Translations under genes and position numbers: made by a program | NCBI RefSeq assembly: GCF_016863015.1 | Contig: NZ_BOOB01000041.1 | Location: 1 to 64,000 of the forward strand | Length of the DNA: 64,000 nucleotides | Reading direction: 5' to 3' | Origin: Microbispora amethystogenes | GTDB lineage: Bacteria; Actinomycetota; Actinomycetes; Streptosporangiales; Streptosporangiaceae | Shown: positions 30,603-40,100 of the stretch, in pieces | Layout of the letters: each line of letters begins with the position of its first letter | Numbering within the stretch: the first letter of the stretch is position 1 | Notes under the pieces: model-generated | Databases searched by the model: none | Told to the model about the DNA's origin: nothing | The model's input: the letters and a program-made list of their open reading frames with translations, nothing else

Positions 30603-32012
30603 ATGGTGAACATTTGGGCGAACGTTATGCATGTTGTGGGCGCGCCCGCCCGGGCGACCCGCCGGCTCACGCACGCCCAGGGAGCGGACCGCACCGGGCT
30701 CGGCCGCCTGATCGAGCTGACCGCCGCCCACTCGGCCGGGGACGCGCTGGTCACGGTGGCCCTCGCCGGGGCGCTGCTGTTCCGGCTCCCGGTCGGCCAG
30801 GCCCGCGGGCAGGTCGCGGCATATCTGCTGGTCACGATGCTGCCGTTCACGGTCGTGGCGCCCTTCGTCGGGCCGGTGCTCGACCGGCTGCGCTCGGGCC
30901 GCCGCTACATCATGGCGGGCACCCTGCTCGCGCGGGGCCTGCTGTGCTGGGGCATGGCCGGCGCCGTGCACACCTCCGACGCCGTCACGCTGTTCCCGTC
31001 CGCGCTCGCCGTCCTGGTGCTGTCGAAGGCCTACAACGTCTCCCGGGCGGCAATCATGCCGAGCCTGCTGCCCGCCGACATCCCCCTGGTGACCGCGAAC
31101 GCCCGGGTGGCGTTGTTCGCGCTGGTGTCCGCCGGGGCCGGGGCGGGCCTGGCCACCGGCCTGTCCGCCGCCGCCGGGCCCGACTGGGTGCTGCGCGCCG
31201 CCGTGCCGGTGTTCCTGCTGTGCGGGGTGTTCGCCGTAAGGCTGCCGCGGCACGTGGACGCGCCCGACCCCGAGGACGACGAGCCGCGCCCGCGCTGGCG
31301 CACACTGCTCGGCCTGCGCCCGGAGGCGAACCCGGGCGCGGGACCGGACACGGGACCGGACACGGGCGCGGGTGCGGGTGCGGGTGCGGGCCGCGCGGCG
31401 CACCCCGGCGCGGGGCCGGGCGTGGGATCCGTGGTGGGCTCGGTAGTGGGCGAGGCCATGGGCGCCAACGCCGCGATCCGGGTCCAGTCGGGCTTCCTTG
31501 TGTTCTTCCTGCTGTTCCTCGTCCAGGACGGCCACCTGCGCGGCCTCGACCCAACGGTGGCGCTGGCGCTGCTGGCCGCCGCCGCGGGCGCGGGCGGCCT
31601 GGCGGGGGCGGCCGCCGGATCCTGGACCCGGTCCCGCTCGCCGCAACTGACCGTGCTGGCCACGCTCGCGCTCGCGACGGTCGCCACCGTCGCGGCGGCG
31701 TTCGTCTTCACCATCTGGACCGCCGCCGCCGTCGCCCTCGTGGGCGCGTTCGCCCAGGGCCTCGGCAAGCTCGCCTTCGACGCGATCGTGCAACGCGAGA
31801 TCGGCGAGGAGGTGCGCTCGTCGGCCTTCGGGGTCGCCGAGACGCTGCTGCAGATCGCCTGGGTGTCCGGCGGCCTGCTCGGCCTGGTGCTCTCCCTGTT
31901 CGTGGCCGGCCCCGCCGGGCTCGGCGTGATGTCCGCGGCCCTCGCGCTGTCCTTCGGCCGCCTGCTCACGCTGCGCCGCCGAAGGCTCGCCGCCCGGCCC
32001 GCCACCGCCTGA
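30603..32012 (+). CDS. MFS-type membrane protein
   Basis: The ATG at 30603, preceded by GAGAGGA, gives 469 aa. The N-terminal half has six helices (VAAYLLVTMLPFTVVAPFVGPVLDRLRSGRR, ALVSAGAGAGLATGLSAA), a cytoplasmic loop of Gly/Ala/Pro repeats coded at about 31330-31450, and six more helices with AIVQREIGEEVRSSAFGVAETLLQ. It looks like a transporter-fold protein of unknown substrate. The stop codon lies inside the first unit of a downstream repeat array. Confidence 0.82.
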   Translation: MVNIWANVMHVVGAPARATRRLTHAQGADRTGLGRLIELTAAHSAGDALVTVALAGALLFRLPVGQARGQVAAYLLVTMLPFTVVAPFVGPVLDRLRSGRRYIMAGTLLARGLLCWGMAGAVHTSDAVTLFPSALAVLVLSKAYNVSRAAIMPSLLPADIPLVTANARVALFALVSAGAGAGLATGLSAAAGPDWVLRAAVPVFLLCGVFAVRLPRHVDAPDPEDDEPRPRWRTLLGLRPEANPGAGPDTGPDTGAGAGAGAGRAAHPGAGPGVGSVVGSVVGEAMGANAAIRVQSGFLVFFLLFLVQDGHLRGLDPTVALALLAAAAGAGGLAGAAAGSWTRSRSPQLTVLATLALATVATVAAAFVFTIWTAAAVALVGAFAQGLGKLAFDAIVQREIGEEVRSSAFGVAETLLQIAWVSGGLLGLVLSLFVAGPAGLGVMSAALALSFGRLLTLRRRRLAARPATA

Positions 32013-32114
32013 GCCCGCCTGAGCCCGCACCGCCTGAGCCCGCACCGCCTGAGCCCGCCTGAGCCCGCCCGGCCCGCCACCGCCTGAGCCCACACCGCCT
32101 GAGCCCGCCAGAGC
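32001..32114. repeat. CCGCCTGAGCCCGC-type tandem repeat spanning the MFS stop codon
   Basis: Units of 10 and 15 bp built on GCCTGAGCCC recur about eight times. The TGA of the first unit is the stop of the MFS gene. The remaining space to 32228 contains no recognised gene. Confidence 0.85.
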
Positions 32115-32228
32115 ACAGCAGCCCCGCCAGAGCCGCGCCTGAGAAGAGCGCCGCAGGTCCCGGCCCGAGCCTGCGGCCCGACACCCGGCCCCTCGGCCGC
32201 ACCTCGCGCCCGTACGCCGGGCCGCGCG

Positions 32229-32627
32229 CTACGCGTCGAGGTCGTCGGCGACCGCGCGCAGCACAGCCGCGATCTTCTTGGCGTGCGGCACGTCGGGGTG
32301 CTTGCCCCGCTGGTAGGAGTTCGAGATGTCGTCGAGCAGCTTGATCAGGTCCTCGACGATGACGACCATCTCGTCCGGGTTCTTCCGCTTCGCCTTGGGC
32401 TTCACGGTCTTCGCCAGCGTCGGAGGCTGGTCGATCACCCGCACCGAGAGCGCCTGCTGCCCGCGACGGCTCTCGGCCACCCCGAACTCGACCTTATGCC
32501 CGGGCTTGAGGGCCTCGACGCCTTTGGGCAGCGCGGAGGAATGGACGAAGACCTCACCGCCGTCGTCGCGGGTGAGGAAGCCGAAACCCTTGTCAGCGTC
32601 GTACCACTTGACCTTGCCACTCGGCAC
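32229..32627 (-). CDS. Cold-shock-domain protein with C-terminal helical domain
   Basis: The GTG at 32627 gives 132 aa: an N-terminal cold-shock domain with RNP1-like KGFGFLTRDD and RNP2-like EVFVHSSAL, then a Lys-rich linker and a helical domain (VVIVEDLIKLLDDISNSYQRG, KIAAVLRAVADDL). It should bind single-stranded nucleic acid. The longer in-frame reading to 32702 adds a sequence unlike the family. The helical extension distinguishes it from the 67-aa CspA-type protein at 42630. Confidence 0.85.
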   Translation of the reverse strand: MPSGKVKWYDADKGFGFLTRDDGGEVFVHSSALPKGVEALKPGHKVEFGVAESRRGQQALSVRVIDQPPTLAKTVKPKAKRKNPDEMVVIVEDLIKLLDDISNSYQRGKHPDVPHAKKIAAVLRAVADDLDA

Positions 32628-32812
32628 AGGGGTGACCTCGTTCAGACTGTCGTGAAGGTGATGGATGTAGGTTATGCCCACAGACAGGCCCCGTGGACCC
32701 ACTAAGGGGCCACTGAAGCGTCGCGTCTCCGGATTCCCGTGGATCTTCCGTCAACCCCTGCCGCGCGGGCGGTCCCGCGATCCCCAAGATGCGTCGCCCT
32801 ACCATGGAGACG

Positions 32813-35242
32813 ATGACGGGCACGGACTTCAGCGAGTGGCTGCGCGGCCGTTCCGACGAGCACCTGCGAGCGCTCGTGACGGCACGGCCCGAACTCGTCA
32901 CGCCCGTCCCCGCCCACCTCGACGGCCTCGCCGCCCGCGCCTGCAGTCCGTCCGCCCTCGGCCGGGCCCTGGACCGGCTCGACCGCTTCCAGCTCGCCGT
33001 GCTGGAGACGCTGGCGCTGCGCGAAGGCCCTTCCTCCCGCGCGGCCCTGCTCTCCATGATCGTACGCGCGGCTCCCGGCACGGCCGCCGAGGAGGAGACC
33101 GGGGCCGCTCTCGACGCGGCGCTCGACACGCTGGTCACCCGCGGCCTGGTCTACGGGCCCCCGGACGCCCTGCTGCCCGCGCCCGGAGTGCCCGCGGCCC
33201 TCGAACCCCCGGCCGCGCTCGGCCCGCCGGCCGCCGAGGTCTTCCGTCATCATCCGCCCGAACGGCTCGACGTCCTCCTGCGCGACATCGACCCCGCGTA
33301 CGACGGCGGCGGGCAGGCGGACGCGGGCAGGCCGGCCAGGCAGCGGCTCGCGGCGCTGCTGTCCGATCCCGCGACCGTCGCGCGCCTGCTGGAGGAGGTG
33401 TCTCCCCAGGCGAGGGCGGCGCTGGACGAGCTCGTCTGGGGTCCGCCGAGCGGACGGCTGCCGAGCGCCCGCCGGGAGGTCGACACCGCGACCGCGCAGT
33501 CGCCCATCGAGCAACTGCTGGCCCGCGGGCTGCTGGGAGCGACCGGGGAGGAGAGCGTCGCGCTGCCCCGGGAGGTCGCCCTGGTCCTGCGCGGGGGCCG
33601 GGTGCACCGCGACCTGTCCCCCGGGCCGCCCGCCCTGGACGGGCCCGTGCGCGACCAGGAGCTGGCCGACCGGACGGCCGCCGGGCAGGCGTTCATGTTC
33701 GTCCGCATGGTGGAGGAGCTGTGCGAGCTGTGGAGCGTCGACCCGCCCGGCGTGCTGCGCGCCGGCGGCCTGTCCGTACGGGACCTGCGGCGCGCCGCCC
33801 AGCTTCTCGACCTGCCGGAATGGGCGGCCGGGCTGGTCGCCGAGGTGGCGCACGCGGCCGGGCTGGTCGCGGCGGGCGAGGGTGAGTGGCTGCCGACCGG
33901 CGGCTACGACGGCTGGCGGATCAAGGCGACCGAGGACCGGTGGGCCGTGCTCGCCGCCGCCTGGGCCGCGATGGACCGCGCGCCCGGCCTGATCGGCGAA
34001 CGCGACGACCGCGACCGCCCGCTGAACGCGCTCCACCCCGACCTGCGCCGGTCCGGCGCGGCCCAGACGCGGGCGCGCACGCTGGCCGTGCTGGAGGCGG
34101 CGCCGCCCGGCCTCGCGCCGACGCCCGAGTCGGTGCTCGCCCGGCTCGCCTGGGAGCAGCCCCGGCGCCGGTCCGCGCCACGCGAGCCGCTCGTCCGGTT
34201 CGCCCTGCGCGAGGCCGAGCACATCGGCGTGACGGGCCTCGGCGTGCCGGCCGCGCACGGCCGCGCGGCGGCCCGCGGCGACGGCCGGGCGGCGGCGGAC
34301 CTGCTCGCGCCGCTGCTGCCGCAGGCGGTCGACCACGTGCTGCTGCAGGCCGACCTGACGGCCGTGGCGCCCGGGCCGCTGACCACCGACCTCGGCCGGC
34401 GGCTCGCGCTCACAGCCGACGTCGAGAGCAAGGGCGGCGCGACCGTCTACCGCTTCTCCGAGCAGTCGGTCCGCCGGGCGCTCGACGCCGGGCACTCCGC
34501 CGGCGACCTGCTCGCCATGCTGGAGCGCCACTCGGCCACGCCGGTCCCCCAGCCGCTGGCCTACCTGGTGACCGACGTCGCCCGCCGCCACGGCCGCATC
34601 CGGGTCGGCGTGGCGTCGTCCTACGTCCGGTGCGACGATCCGGCCCTTCTCGACGAGGTGCTCGCCGACAAGCGGGCCCACCTGCTGCGGCTGCGGCGGC
34701 TCGCGCCCACCGTGCTCGCCTCGAAGACGTCCCGGGCGGCGCTGGTCGACACGCTGCGGGCGATGGGATACGCGCCGGTCGCCGAGTCGCTGGAGGGCGA
34801 CGTCGTCGTCGCGCGGGCCGACGCCCGGCGGACCGAGGGGCCGCCCGCCGCCCGCGCGCCCGCGAACCCCGGCCTCGGCCCCGAGGCCGCCGCCGGGGCC
34901 GTACGGGCGATGCGCGCGGGGGACTCCGCACACCGGTCCCGCCGCCCGCCCGCCGAGACGCCCGAGGGGCAGGTGCCCCGCTCCCCCAGCACCGCGACGA
35001 TCAGCGCGCTGGAGGAGGCCATCCGGCAGGGGTCGCGGGTGTGGATCGGCTACACCGACTCGCAGGGGCACGCCACCAGCCGTATCCTCGAACCGGCCCG
35101 CATGGAGGGCGGTTACCTCACGGCGTACGACGAGACCCGGGCGACCGTCCACCGCTTCGTCCTCAGCCGCATCACCGGCGTCGCCGGCTACGACTCCGAG
35201 CGGTCCGAGACGCCCGGGGAGCGCGCCGCCGGAGTCGACTGA
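32813..35242 (+). CDS. Helicase-associated protein, partner of XPB
   Basis: The 809-aa protein has an N-terminal helical region and a C-terminal domain (FVLSRITGVAGYD region, WIGYTDSQGHATSRILEPARM) with WYL-like features; homologs are annotated as helicase C-terminal or XPB-associated and lie next to XPB in mycobacteria (Rv0862c-like). No Walker motifs were seen, so it is unlikely to be a helicase alone. ATG 32813 was preferred over 32789 and 32804 because TACCAT (32800-32805) lies seven bases before it. XPB follows after 103 bp. Confidence 0.8.
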   Translation: MTGTDFSEWLRGRSDEHLRALVTARPELVTPVPAHLDGLAARACSPSALGRALDRLDRFQLAVLETLALREGPSSRAALLSMIVRAAPGTAAEEETGAALDAALDTLVTRGLVYGPPDALLPAPGVPAALEPPAALGPPAAEVFRHHPPERLDVLLRDIDPAYDGGGQADAGRPARQRLAALLSDPATVARLLEEVSPQARAALDELVWGPPSGRLPSARREVDTATAQSPIEQLLARGLLGATGEESVALPREVALVLRGGRVHRDLSPGPPALDGPVRDQELADRTAAGQAFMFVRMVEELCELWSVDPPGVLRAGGLSVRDLRRAAQLLDLPEWAAGLVAEVAHAAGLVAAGEGEWLPTGGYDGWRIKATEDRWAVLAAAWAAMDRAPGLIGERDDRDRPLNALHPDLRRSGAAQTRARTLAVLEAAPPGLAPTPESVLARLAWEQPRRRSAPREPLVRFALREAEHIGVTGLGVPAAHGRAAARGDGRAAADLLAPLLPQAVDHVLLQADLTAVAPGPLTTDLGRRLALTADVESKGGATVYRFSEQSVRRALDAGHSAGDLLAMLERHSATPVPQPLAYLVTDVARRHGRIRVGVASSYVRCDDPALLDEVLADKRAHLLRLRRLAPTVLASKTSRAALVDTLRAMGYAPVAESLEGDVVVARADARRTEGPPAARAPANPGLGPEAAAGAVRAMRAGDSAHRSRRPPAETPEGQVPRSPSTATISALEEAIRQGSRVWIGYTDSQGHATSRILEPARMEGGYLTAYDETRATVHRFVLSRITGVAGYDSERSETPGERAAGVD

Positions 35243-35345
35243 GGGGCGTCCCGCGACACGGCGGGCGACCCGGTCTCGGTGAAACGGGACTCATCGGGCC
35301 TGGTCTCTTGTTGGATAAGGGACAGCCGTACCAAGGGAGCAGGCA

Positions 35346-37001
35346 TTGAGTGACGGGCCGCTGATCGTTCAGTCGGACAAGACGCTGCTGCTGGAGGTGG
35401 ATCACCCAAGAGCCGGCGAGTGCCGCAAGGCGATCGCCCCGTTCGCCGAGCTCGAACGCGCTCCCGAGCACGTCCACACCTACCGGGTCACCCCGCTCGC
35501 GCTGTGGAACGCCCGCGCCGCCGGGCACGACGCCGAGCAGGTCGTCGACGCCCTCATCGGGTTCAGCCGCTACCCCGTGCCGCACGCGCTGCTCGTGGAC
35601 GTCGCGGAGACCATGGCGCGGTACGGCCGCCTGCGGCTGGAGAAGCACCCGGTGCACGGCCTGGTGCTCACCACCAGCGACCGCGCGGTGCTGGAGGAGG
35701 TGCTGCGGTCCAAGAAGATCCAGCCCCTGGTCGGGGATCGTCTCGGCGCCGACTCGGTGGCCGTGCATCCCTCCGAACGCGGCAACATCAAGCAGACGCT
35801 GCTCAAGCTCGGCTGGCCGGCCGAGGACCTGGCCGGATACGTCGACGGCGAGCATCACCCGATCGACCTGCGCGAGGACGGCTGGGAGCTCCGGCCGTAC
35901 CAGAAGGAGGCGGCGGACGCGTTCTGGCACGGCGGTTCCGGCGTCGTCGTCCTGCCCTGCGGCGCGGGCAAGACGATCGTGGGCGCGGCGGCGATGGCGC
36001 ACGCGCGGGCGACCACGCTGATCCTGGTCACCAACACGGTCTCGGCCCACCAGTGGAAGCAGGAGCTGCTGCGGCGCACCTCGCTGACCGAGGACGAGAT
36101 CGGTGAGTACACCGGCACCAAGAAGGAGATCCGCCCGGTCACCATCGCCACCTACCAGGTCATGACCACCCGGAGGCAGGGCACCTACCGGCACCTCGAA
36201 CTCTTCGACGCCCGCGACTGGGGGCTCGTCGTGTACGACGAGGTCCACCTGCTGCCCGCGCCGATCTTCCGGATGACCGCCGACCTGCAGGCGCGCCGCC
36301 GCCTGGGGCTGACCGCCACGCTGGTGCGCGAGGACGGCCGGGAGGGCGACGTCTTCTCGCTCATCGGGCCAAAGCGGTACGACGCGCCCTGGAAGGAGAT
36401 GGAGAACCAGGGCTACATCGCCCCGGCCGAGTGCGTGGAGGTCCGGGTGACGCTCCGCGACGACGAGCGGCTGGCCTACGCGATGGCCGAGAGCGACGAG
36501 CGCTATCGGTTCTGCTCCACCACTCCCGCCAAGATCAGGGTCACCGAGGCGCTGGTGCGGCGGCACGAGGGCGAGCAGGTGCTGGTCATCGGGCAGTACA
36601 TCGACCAGCTCGACGAGCTGGGCGAGCACCTCGACGCGCCGGTCATCAAGGGAGAGACCAAGGTCAAGGAGCGCGAGCGGCTGTTCCAGGCGTTCCGCGA
36701 CAAGGAGATCCAGGTGCTGGTGGTCTCGAAGGTCGCCAACTTCTCCATCGACCTGCCCGAGGCGGCCGTGGCGATCCAGGTCTCCGGCACGTTCGGCTCA
36801 CGCCAGGAGGAGGCCCAGCGGCTCGGCCGGGTGCTGCGCCCCAAGGCCGACGGCGGGGGCGCGCTGTTCTACTCCGTCGTAAGCCGGGACACCGTCGACC
36901 AGGAGTTCGCCGCGCACCGGCAGCGCTTCCTGGCAGAGCAGGGGTACGCGTATCACATCATCGACGCCGACGACGTGGGCCAGGAGGACCCGGCGAGGTG
37001 A
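35346..37001 (+). CDS. XPB/Ercc3-family DNA repair helicase
   Basis: The 551-aa protein starts at TTG 35346 after GGGAG. It has the XPB damage-recognition N-terminus (GPLIVQSDKTLLLEVDH), Walker A PCGAGKT, DEVH box (VVYDEVHLLP), motif III TATLVRED and motif VI QRLGRVLRPK, plus a C-terminal XPB helicase domain. Bacterial XPB is a 3'-5' helicase implicated in DNA repair. The upstream helicase-associated gene is probably cotranscribed. Confidence 0.95.
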   Translation: MSDGPLIVQSDKTLLLEVDHPRAGECRKAIAPFAELERAPEHVHTYRVTPLALWNARAAGHDAEQVVDALIGFSRYPVPHALLVDVAETMARYGRLRLEKHPVHGLVLTTSDRAVLEEVLRSKKIQPLVGDRLGADSVAVHPSERGNIKQTLLKLGWPAEDLAGYVDGEHHPIDLREDGWELRPYQKEAADAFWHGGSGVVVLPCGAGKTIVGAAAMAHARATTLILVTNTVSAHQWKQELLRRTSLTEDEIGEYTGTKKEIRPVTIATYQVMTTRRQGTYRHLELFDARDWGLVVYDEVHLLPAPIFRMTADLQARRRLGLTATLVREDGREGDVFSLIGPKRYDAPWKEMENQGYIAPAECVEVRVTLRDDERLAYAMAESDERYRFCSTTPAKIRVTEALVRRHEGEQVLVIGQYIDQLDELGEHLDAPVIKGETKVKERERLFQAFRDKEIQVLVVSKVANFSIDLPEAAVAIQVSGTFGSRQEEAQRLGRVLRPKADGGGALFYSVVSRDTVDQEFAAHRQRFLAEQGYAYHIIDADDVGQEDPAR

Positions 37002-37021
37002 CCCCGCCGGGTGGGCGCCGT

Positions 37022-37046
37022 GTCCCGGGGCGCGTTTCCCCGGGAC
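37022..37046 (+). terminator. Terminator hairpin after XPB
   Basis: GTCCCGGGG (37022-37030) and CCCCGGGAC (37038-37046) form a perfect 9-bp stem 20 bases beyond the XPB stop. Confidence 0.75.
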
Positions 37047-37189
37047 CACGTCCACGGTGGAGATCGGCCGTCTGGAGATCGAACGATGAAGACCGAACGG
37101 TGAAGATCGACGGGCACCTGTCAGATCCAGGAAATGCCTGCGGGCCGTGTCACCACATCACCCCCTCGCTCCTATACCGACATCGCGGT

Positions 37190-37370
37190 GCCGTGATGGC
37201 GGCAATACCCACTCAGTACGGCGAATCACGCAATATGCGCATTTTTCACCTTGTCCCTGGTTTGTCGCAAAAAAGCGGAGAGTGTTACCAATTCTCCGGT
37301 GAGTGAGCAAATCACTACCGAACGCGGTTATATAAACGCGACACACAGCAATAAATCACCCCGGCATCAC
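37190..37370. other. AT-rich non-coding island
   Basis: This stretch is markedly AT-rich for the window. It contains CGCGGTTATATAAACGCG, an imperfect palindrome at about 37324-37341, and GGAGAGTGTTACCAATTCTCC. Short open frames exist on both strands but show none of the codon bias of this genome and no start signals. It could be a promoter cluster, a protein-binding region or recently acquired DNA. Confidence 0.5.
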
Positions 37371-37403
37371 CGCGCCTGAGCAGCGCAACGCGCAGCACGC
37401 AAG

Positions 37404-37459
37404 GCAGCACCGTGCCGAGCACGCTCAGCAGCACCGTGCCGAGGCACGCTCGGCAGCAC
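37404..37459. repeat. 24/25-bp tandem repeat
   Basis: GCAGCACCGTGCCGAG(G)CACGCTC(A/G) occurs twice (37404-37427 and 37428-37452) followed by a partial unit. It lies in the non-coding region between XPB and the next genes. Confidence 0.8.
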
Positions 37460-37588
37460 AGCACCCGGCATGCTCGGCGGCCACAGTGGCCAGGCGCCTC
37501 GCAGCACCGTGTCCGGCGCGCCGGACGCGCCGGGCAGGCGTCCGGAACTCAGCGCCTCAGACCCTCCGGCGGTCCGGGCACCCGCGGC

Positions 37589-37894
37589 TCAGCGGACGGC
37601 CAGGCCGCCGAAGAACAGCACCGCCAGCGCCGCGATCCACGCCGCCACGGCCACGCCGTACAGGGACTCGCGACGGGCGAACCAGGCGAACCCCGTCGTC
37701 CCCGCCGCGACGAGCGCGACCAGTTCGGACAGCGAGGCCACCGGCGCCAGCCGATCCGCGCAGTCCGGCGCCGGTTCCAGACCGGCGCAGAAGGCCAGCC
37801 GGCTCCAGCCGCCGAAGACCGCGAAACCCCACAGCGTGGCGAGCAACAGGCTCACCGCCGCCGGGATCGCGGGAGGAACCCAGGTGCGCGTCAC
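37589..37894 (-). CDS. Small membrane protein, three helices
   Basis: A GTG at 37894 starts a 101-aa protein with hydrophobic helices at about residues 8-28, 50-72 and 78-99 and an extracellular-looking loop with two Cys (AFCAGLEPAPDCADR). TATCTC lies just upstream, compatible with a leaderless start. An ATG at 37954 would add 20 residues. I do not recognise the family. It is divergent from the helD gene. Confidence 0.65.
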   Translation of the reverse strand: MTRTWVPPAIPAAVSLLLATLWGFAVFGGWSRLAFCAGLEPAPDCADRLAPVASLSELVALVAAGTTGFAWFARRESLYGVAVAAWIAALAVLFFGGLAVR

Positions 37895-38023
37895 CCGCGT
37901 AGAGATACCCAGGCAGGTGAACGGCGACACGCTAGAGAAATACCGTTTCGGCATCAGGGCGCCCGTCGCTAAGCTCTTGTCCTTCCGCCTCTCATCCTTA
38001 CCGCCTGCAGCCTGTCCGCTGCC

Positions 38024-38075
38024 CGTCTTCAGTCCTGTCCTCGGTCCTGTCTTCGGTCCGGTCCTTGTCGTGTCC
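38024..38075 (+). repeat. Short pyrimidine-rich repeats in the helD leader
   Basis: Variants of CGGTCCTGTCTT recur about three to four times immediately upstream of the helD ribosome-binding site. They lie in the expected 5' untranslated region. Confidence 0.6.
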
Positions 38076-38101
38076 TCGTCGTGTACGGAGGAGTTTTCCG
38101 C

Positions 38102-40087
38102 ATGCCTGAGAATGTGCTCGAAGCCGAGCGCGCCCATCTCGCGGCCTCCCGCGCCGCGTTGCGGACGATGCGCGAACACGCGCAGTCGCTGTCCGCGGAC
38201 GCCGCCGGCGACTGGGTGTCGCAGCAGGTGCTCCAGGGCCTGCTCGACCAGCGCGTGGCCGCCCTGGCCGACCACCCCGACACACCGCTGTTCTTCGGCC
38301 GCCTCGACCGGTCGGCCGGCGACGACCTGCCGGACACCATCCACGTCGGCCGCCGGCACGTCCACGACGACAGCAGCCGGCCCCTCGTCATCGACTGGCG
38401 CGCACCGATCTCCCGCGCCTTCTACCAGGCGAGCCCGTCCGACCCGATGGGCGTCGCGTTGCGCCGCCGGTTCGGCTACCGGGGCGGCGATCTCACGGCG
38501 TACGAGGACGAACCGCTGGACGGCCGGGCGCTCGGGCAGAGCAGGCTCCTCACCGAGGAGATCGAGCGGCCCCGCACCGGCCCCATGCGCGACATCGTCG
38601 CCACCATCCAGCCCGACCAGGACGAGATCGTCCGCGCGGACCTCGGCGTGACCGTCTGCGTGCAGGGCGCCCCCGGCACCGGCAAGACCGCCGTCGGCCT
38701 GCACCGCGCGGCCTACCTCCTGTTCACCCACCGCGAGAAGCTGGCGAGGTCGGGCGTGACGATCGTCGGCCCCAACCGCGCCTTCCTCGCGTACATCTCC
38801 TCGGTCCTCCCGGCTCTCGGCGAGGTGAAGGTCGACCAGACGACCGTGGCGGGCGTCCTCGGCGAGCACGCGCATCCCGAGGAGCCGGCGGTGGCGGCCG
38901 TGAAGGGCGACGCCCGGATGGCCGAGGTCCTGCGCCGCGCCCTGTGGCTGCACGTCGTCAAGCCGGTCGAGGGCGTGCTCGTCACCAAGGGCGTGAACCG
39001 CTACCGCGTGCCCGACCACGAGGTCCGGGAGATCGTCGCCTCGCTGCGCGGCACGACGAGGTACGGCCCGGGCCGCACGATGCTGGCCCAGCGGCTCGCG
39101 CACGCCGTGCTCGTGCAGATGGAGCGCCGCGGCGAGTCGCCCGACGACCGTACGCAGGACGCGGTGGCCCGCTCGAAGCCGGTCAGGGCCGTCCTCGACG
39201 CCGTGTGGCCCAAACTGACTCCTCAGCAGGTGCTGCACCGCCTGCTGTCGGACGCCGAGTTCCTCGCGAAGGCCGCCCGGTCGGATCTCACCGCGGAGGA
39301 GCAGGAACTGCTCCTGTGGCGCAAGCCGTACAAGTCGCACCGGTCGGCGAAGTGGACGGCCGCCGACGCCGCCCTGCTGGACGAACTCGGCGACCTCGTC
39401 GAGCGCACCCCTTCCCAGGGCCACCTGGTGGTGGACGAGGCGCAGGACCTGTCGGCCATGCAGCTGCGCGCGCTCGGGCGGCGCTGCCGCACCGGTTCGG
39501 CGACCGTGCTCGGCGACCTCGCCCAGGGCACCACCCCCTGGTCGGCGCGGTCGTGGAAGACCGTGCTCGACCACCTCGGCCAGCCTTCGGGGGAGGTCAC
39601 CGAGCTCACGCTCGGCTTCCGCGTGCCCCGCGAGATCCTCGACTTCGCCGCGCGGCTGCTGCCCTCCGTCGCGCCCGATCTCGCCCCGCCCCGCTCTCTG
39701 CGTCCCGGTGCCGGATCGCTGTCCGTACGGCACGTGCCCGACGTCGCCGCGGCCCTTCCCGAGGCCCTGCGGCGGACGCTCGACCGCGAGGGCTCGATCG
39801 GCGTGATCGCGGCGGACGCCGCCGTACCGGCCCTCTCGGCCGCCCTGGACACCGCAGGCGTGCCGCACGCGGTGCTCGGCCCCGACGCGACGGGCGACGA
39901 CCGGGTGCTGCTGGTGCCGGCCACGCTCGCCAAGGGACTGGAGTACGACCACGTGATCGTGACCGAGCCCGCCGGCATCGTGGCCGCCGAGGACCGGGGG
40001 CTCGCCCGTCTCTACGTCGTCCTCACTCGGGCCGTGACGTCCCTGACCATCCTGCACGCCCACGATCTGCCCCCCAACTTGACATGA
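38102..40087 (+). CDS. helD: HelD-like RNA polymerase-remodelling ATPase
   Basis: The ATG at 38102 follows GGAGGAG and gives 661 aa. An N-terminal helical arm (LEAERAHLAASRAALRTMREHAQ) precedes a UvrD-like core with Walker A GAPGTGKT, Walker B VVDEAQDLS and C-terminal motifs ATLAKGLEYDHVIV and LYVVLTRAV. The arm plus helicase core is the hallmark of HelD, which removes stalled RNA polymerase and, in some actinobacteria (HelR), confers rifamycin tolerance. I found no rifamycin-associated element upstream. A GNAT gene follows 13 bases later. Confidence 0.88.
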   Translation: MPENVLEAERAHLAASRAALRTMREHAQSLSADAAGDWVSQQVLQGLLDQRVAALADHPDTPLFFGRLDRSAGDDLPDTIHVGRRHVHDDSSRPLVIDWRAPISRAFYQASPSDPMGVALRRRFGYRGGDLTAYEDEPLDGRALGQSRLLTEEIERPRTGPMRDIVATIQPDQDEIVRADLGVTVCVQGAPGTGKTAVGLHRAAYLLFTHREKLARSGVTIVGPNRAFLAYISSVLPALGEVKVDQTTVAGVLGEHAHPEEPAVAAVKGDARMAEVLRRALWLHVVKPVEGVLVTKGVNRYRVPDHEVREIVASLRGTTRYGPGRTMLAQRLAHAVLVQMERRGESPDDRTQDAVARSKPVRAVLDAVWPKLTPQQVLHRLLSDAEFLAKAARSDLTAEEQELLLWRKPYKSHRSAKWTAADAALLDELGDLVERTPSQGHLVVDEAQDLSAMQLRALGRRCRTGSATVLGDLAQGTTPWSARSWKTVLDHLGQPSGEVTELTLGFRVPREILDFAARLLPSVAPDLAPPRSLRPGAGSLSVRHVPDVAAALPEALRRTLDREGSIGVIAADAAVPALSAALDTAGVPHAVLGPDATGDDRVLLVPATLAKGLEYDHVIVTEPAGIVAAEDRGLARLYVVLTRAVTSLTILHAHDLPPNLT

Positions 40088-40100
40088 GCGAGGAGCTGGC

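Noticed and set aside
37158-37346. 62-codon minus-strand frame in the AT-rich island
   Set aside because: Codon use is unlike the genome, there is no start signal, and the peptide resembles nothing recognisable.
37955-38101. Rifamycin-associated element upstream of helD
   Set aside because: No inverted repeat of the expected type was found; only short pyrimidine-rich repeats are present.
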